Shown here in pieces: positions 62,804 to 64,000 of a DNA stretch of 64,000 nucleotides. The position numbers were made by a program, and so were the translations under genes. Below the pieces are notes generated by a model. That model saw only the letters and a list, made by a program, of their open reading frames with translations. It made no database searches and was not told where the DNA came from. Within the stretch, counting starts at the first letter, position 1, and each line of letters opens with the position of its first letter. The DNA comes from Micrococcaceae bacterium Sec5.7. Lineage in GTDB: Bacteria; Actinomycetota; Actinomycetes; Actinomycetales; Micrococcaceae. The DNA is taken from the NCBI GenBank assembly GCA_039636785.1, contig CP144169.1:3410001-3474000 (forward strand). Reading direction: 5' to 3'.

Positions 62804-64000
62804 ACTTCACGGAGGCGTCCAGTCCGGTGGCTCCGGTGAGTTGATCCTTGACTCCCGGAGCCAGCGTGGCCACGGCACCGCTGGCCTCAGCAAGTTGCTG
62901 GACGATTGCCAGGCCCAGGCCGCTTCCCCCGGAGCTCGCCGGGCCACGCCAGAACCGGTTGAAGGCGCGCTGGCGGTCTTCGGCGGATAGCCCGGGTCCC
63001 TCATCGAGGACATGCAGCTCCACGCTGTCCGGGTTTTCGGCATGCGCAACCATGATCCGGATCAGGGACCCCTGCGGCGCTACGGCCAAGGCGTTGTCGA
63101 TCAGATTGTCGATGATCTGTTCCGCTGCTCCGGGCATGGCCATGACATTTGCCTCCGGCGCCGCATCGAGCGTGATGCGGACTCCGGTTTCCTCGGCGAG
63201 GGCTTCCCACTGCTCCAGCCGGCCCCGGGCAACCTCGCTCAGATCTGTTCCGACGAGGGCCACCTCGCGGCCCTCCGCCCTGCTCAGGAGGAGCAGGCCG
63301 TCGATAATCCGTTGCAGTCTGTAGGTCTCCTCCAGGGAATCCGACACCATGACTTTGGCGGCCTCCGGATCGCTGTCCAGGGAGTCCGCGGCGTTCTCCA
63401 ACCTCAGCCGCAATCCGGTCAGCGGGGTGCGGAGCTGATGGGACGCATCGCTGGCAAAGCCCCTCTGCTGCTGGAGCAGGCGTTCCATCCTCTCGGCCAT
63501 GCGGTTGAAGGAACCCGCAAGAGCCCTCAGCTCCGGAGCGCCCCCGCCTTCTTCGGTCCGGGTGCCAAGATGGCCGTCGGCAAGCAGTTCCGTGGCCCGC
63601 TGCAGCCTCTGGATCCTGCTGGCAACGGCGCCGGCCATCAGGAACGCCAGCAAGCCGGCGAGCAGCACCGTGGTGCCTGCCACCGTCCACAACACCCTCA
63701 GCTGGCCGGACACCTGGTCCGTGACCACGGACGCCGGGTAGGTCAGCCGGACGGCGCCGGAAATCTTCTCGCCGCTTAGGACAGGAACGGTCACGTACAA
63801 CAAATCAAAGCCCAGCGTCTGCGAGTATCGCTGACCCGAGTTGATCTGCCCGGTCAGTGCCTCGGCTATTTCCGGGCGTGAGATGTAGGAGGACCCGGTG
63901 GCGGATTGATCATCATCCGAGGTTGCCACGGCTGTGCCGGCGGGGTTGACGATCACTACCCGGGCACCGCTTGCCTCACCGTATTGCCGGACGGCTTCGG
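62787..64000 (-). CDS. sensor histidine kinase, start outside the window
   Basis: The visible 404 residues cover the end of an extracytoplasmic sensor (VVIVNPAGTAVATSDDDQSA), a membrane helix (VLWTVAGTTVLLAGLLAFLM), a HAMP domain, the H-box RGFASDASHQLRTPLTGLRL and an ATPase with IDNLIDNALAVAPQGSLI and SGGSGLGLAIVQQL. The frame stays open to 64000. It is on the opposite strand and overlaps the HATPase gene end. Confidence 0.9.
   Translation of the reverse strand, partial: EAVRQYGEASGARVVIVNPAGTAVATSDDDQSATGSSYISRPEIAEALTGQINSGQRYSQTLGFDLLYVTVPVLSGEKISGAVRLTYPASVVTDQVSGQLRVLWTVAGTTVLLAGLLAFLMAGAVASRIQRLQRATELLADGHLGTRTEEGGGAPELRALAGSFNRMAERMERLLQQQRGFASDASHQLRTPLTGLRLRLENAADSLDSDPEAAKVMVSDSLEETYRLQRIIDGLLLLSRAEGREVALVGTDLSEVARGRLEQWEALAEETGVRITLDAAPEANVMAMPGAAEQIIDNLIDNALAVAPQGSLIRIMVAHAENPDSVELHVLDEGPGLSAEDRQRAFNRFWRGPASSGGSGLGLAIVQQLAEASGAVATLAPGVKDQLTGATGLDASVKFRSRE

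Overview
The window comes from a high-GC actinobacterium. Long GC-rich genes, many GTG/TTG starts, 1-4 bp gene overlaps and the gene families present (Gcl-Hyi-GlxR, DUF3105, CopC-CopD fusion, KimA-like permease, one typical extragenic repeat) suggest a soil Micrococcaceae such as Arthrobacter, Pseudarthrobacter or Paenarthrobacter. The genus is an inference. I found no rRNA, tRNA or CRISPR array.

The left 28.7 kb is an accessory region full of decayed genes. It opens with a serine-recombinase tail, a nitroreductase fragment, a triply frameshifted rhamnogalacturonan acetylesterase, a rhamnogalacturonan lyase C-terminus fused to the first residues of a CDF metal transporter, and an intact ArsR-type repressor. 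At 2.8-10.4 kb lies an intact redox/copper locus: SHOCT and DUF3105 proteins on one strand; on the other a BlaI-like repressor with an M56 membrane protease, then CcdA, a TlpA-like thioredoxin, a mini-thioredoxin, two small membrane proteins and a CopC-CopD fusion. Near-identical dyads precede the repressor and the ccdA operon. A second ccdA is frameshifted and cut off by a 5'-truncated IS1595-type transposase.

From 11 to 22 kb there are remnants of an abortive-infection gene, Tn3, IS256 and serine-recombinase genes, plus DJ-1/PfpI, VOC, AAA+ ATPase, broken NERD, SnoaL, TfoX, methyltransferase, GNAT and hypothetical genes. A complete IS701-family element (19.68-21.09 kb) carries an A_AAA_AAG slippery site where its transposase frame breaks. 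Two 28-bp direct repeats (13347 and 21249) bracket this block. A heterodimeric ABC exporter follows (22.6-26.4 kb), then fragments of HpaI aldolase, IclR, crotonase and NrtR-type genes around intact cupin and monooxygenase genes.

From 28.7 kb the genes are mostly intact: SPFH and NAD-kinase-like proteins, gamma-glutamyltranspeptidase, a class II glutamine amidotransferase, and a beta-propeller phosphoesterase. Then comes a potassium-type locus (36.7-43.0 kb) with a KimA-like APC permease, a hypothetical protein, and KdpD-KdpE without kdpFABC. GTTAAG-type half-sites 11 bp apart precede the permease and the hypothetical gene. At 43.9-48.5 kb a lower-GC block encodes an NCS2 nucleobase permease, a deaminase-type amidohydrolase, a TauE/SafE exporter and a LacI regulator. 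It adjoins an allantoin/glyoxylate operon (hyi-glxR-gcl-glycerate kinase-allB) followed by a winged-helix regulator, so the two together could take up and degrade purine-derived compounds.

The right end holds a Bcp-type peroxiredoxin, a polysaccharide deacetylase lipoprotein and a glyoxylate-type aminotransferase. Last is a tightly coupled five-gene operon (58.9-62.8 kb): single-domain response regulator, PP2C phosphatase, cellulose-synthase-like glycosyltransferase with a roughly 150-residue insert, STAS protein and HATPase. It looks like a partner-switching module built around a polysaccharide synthase and is my best candidate for an undescribed system. A convergent sensor histidine kinase runs off the right edge.
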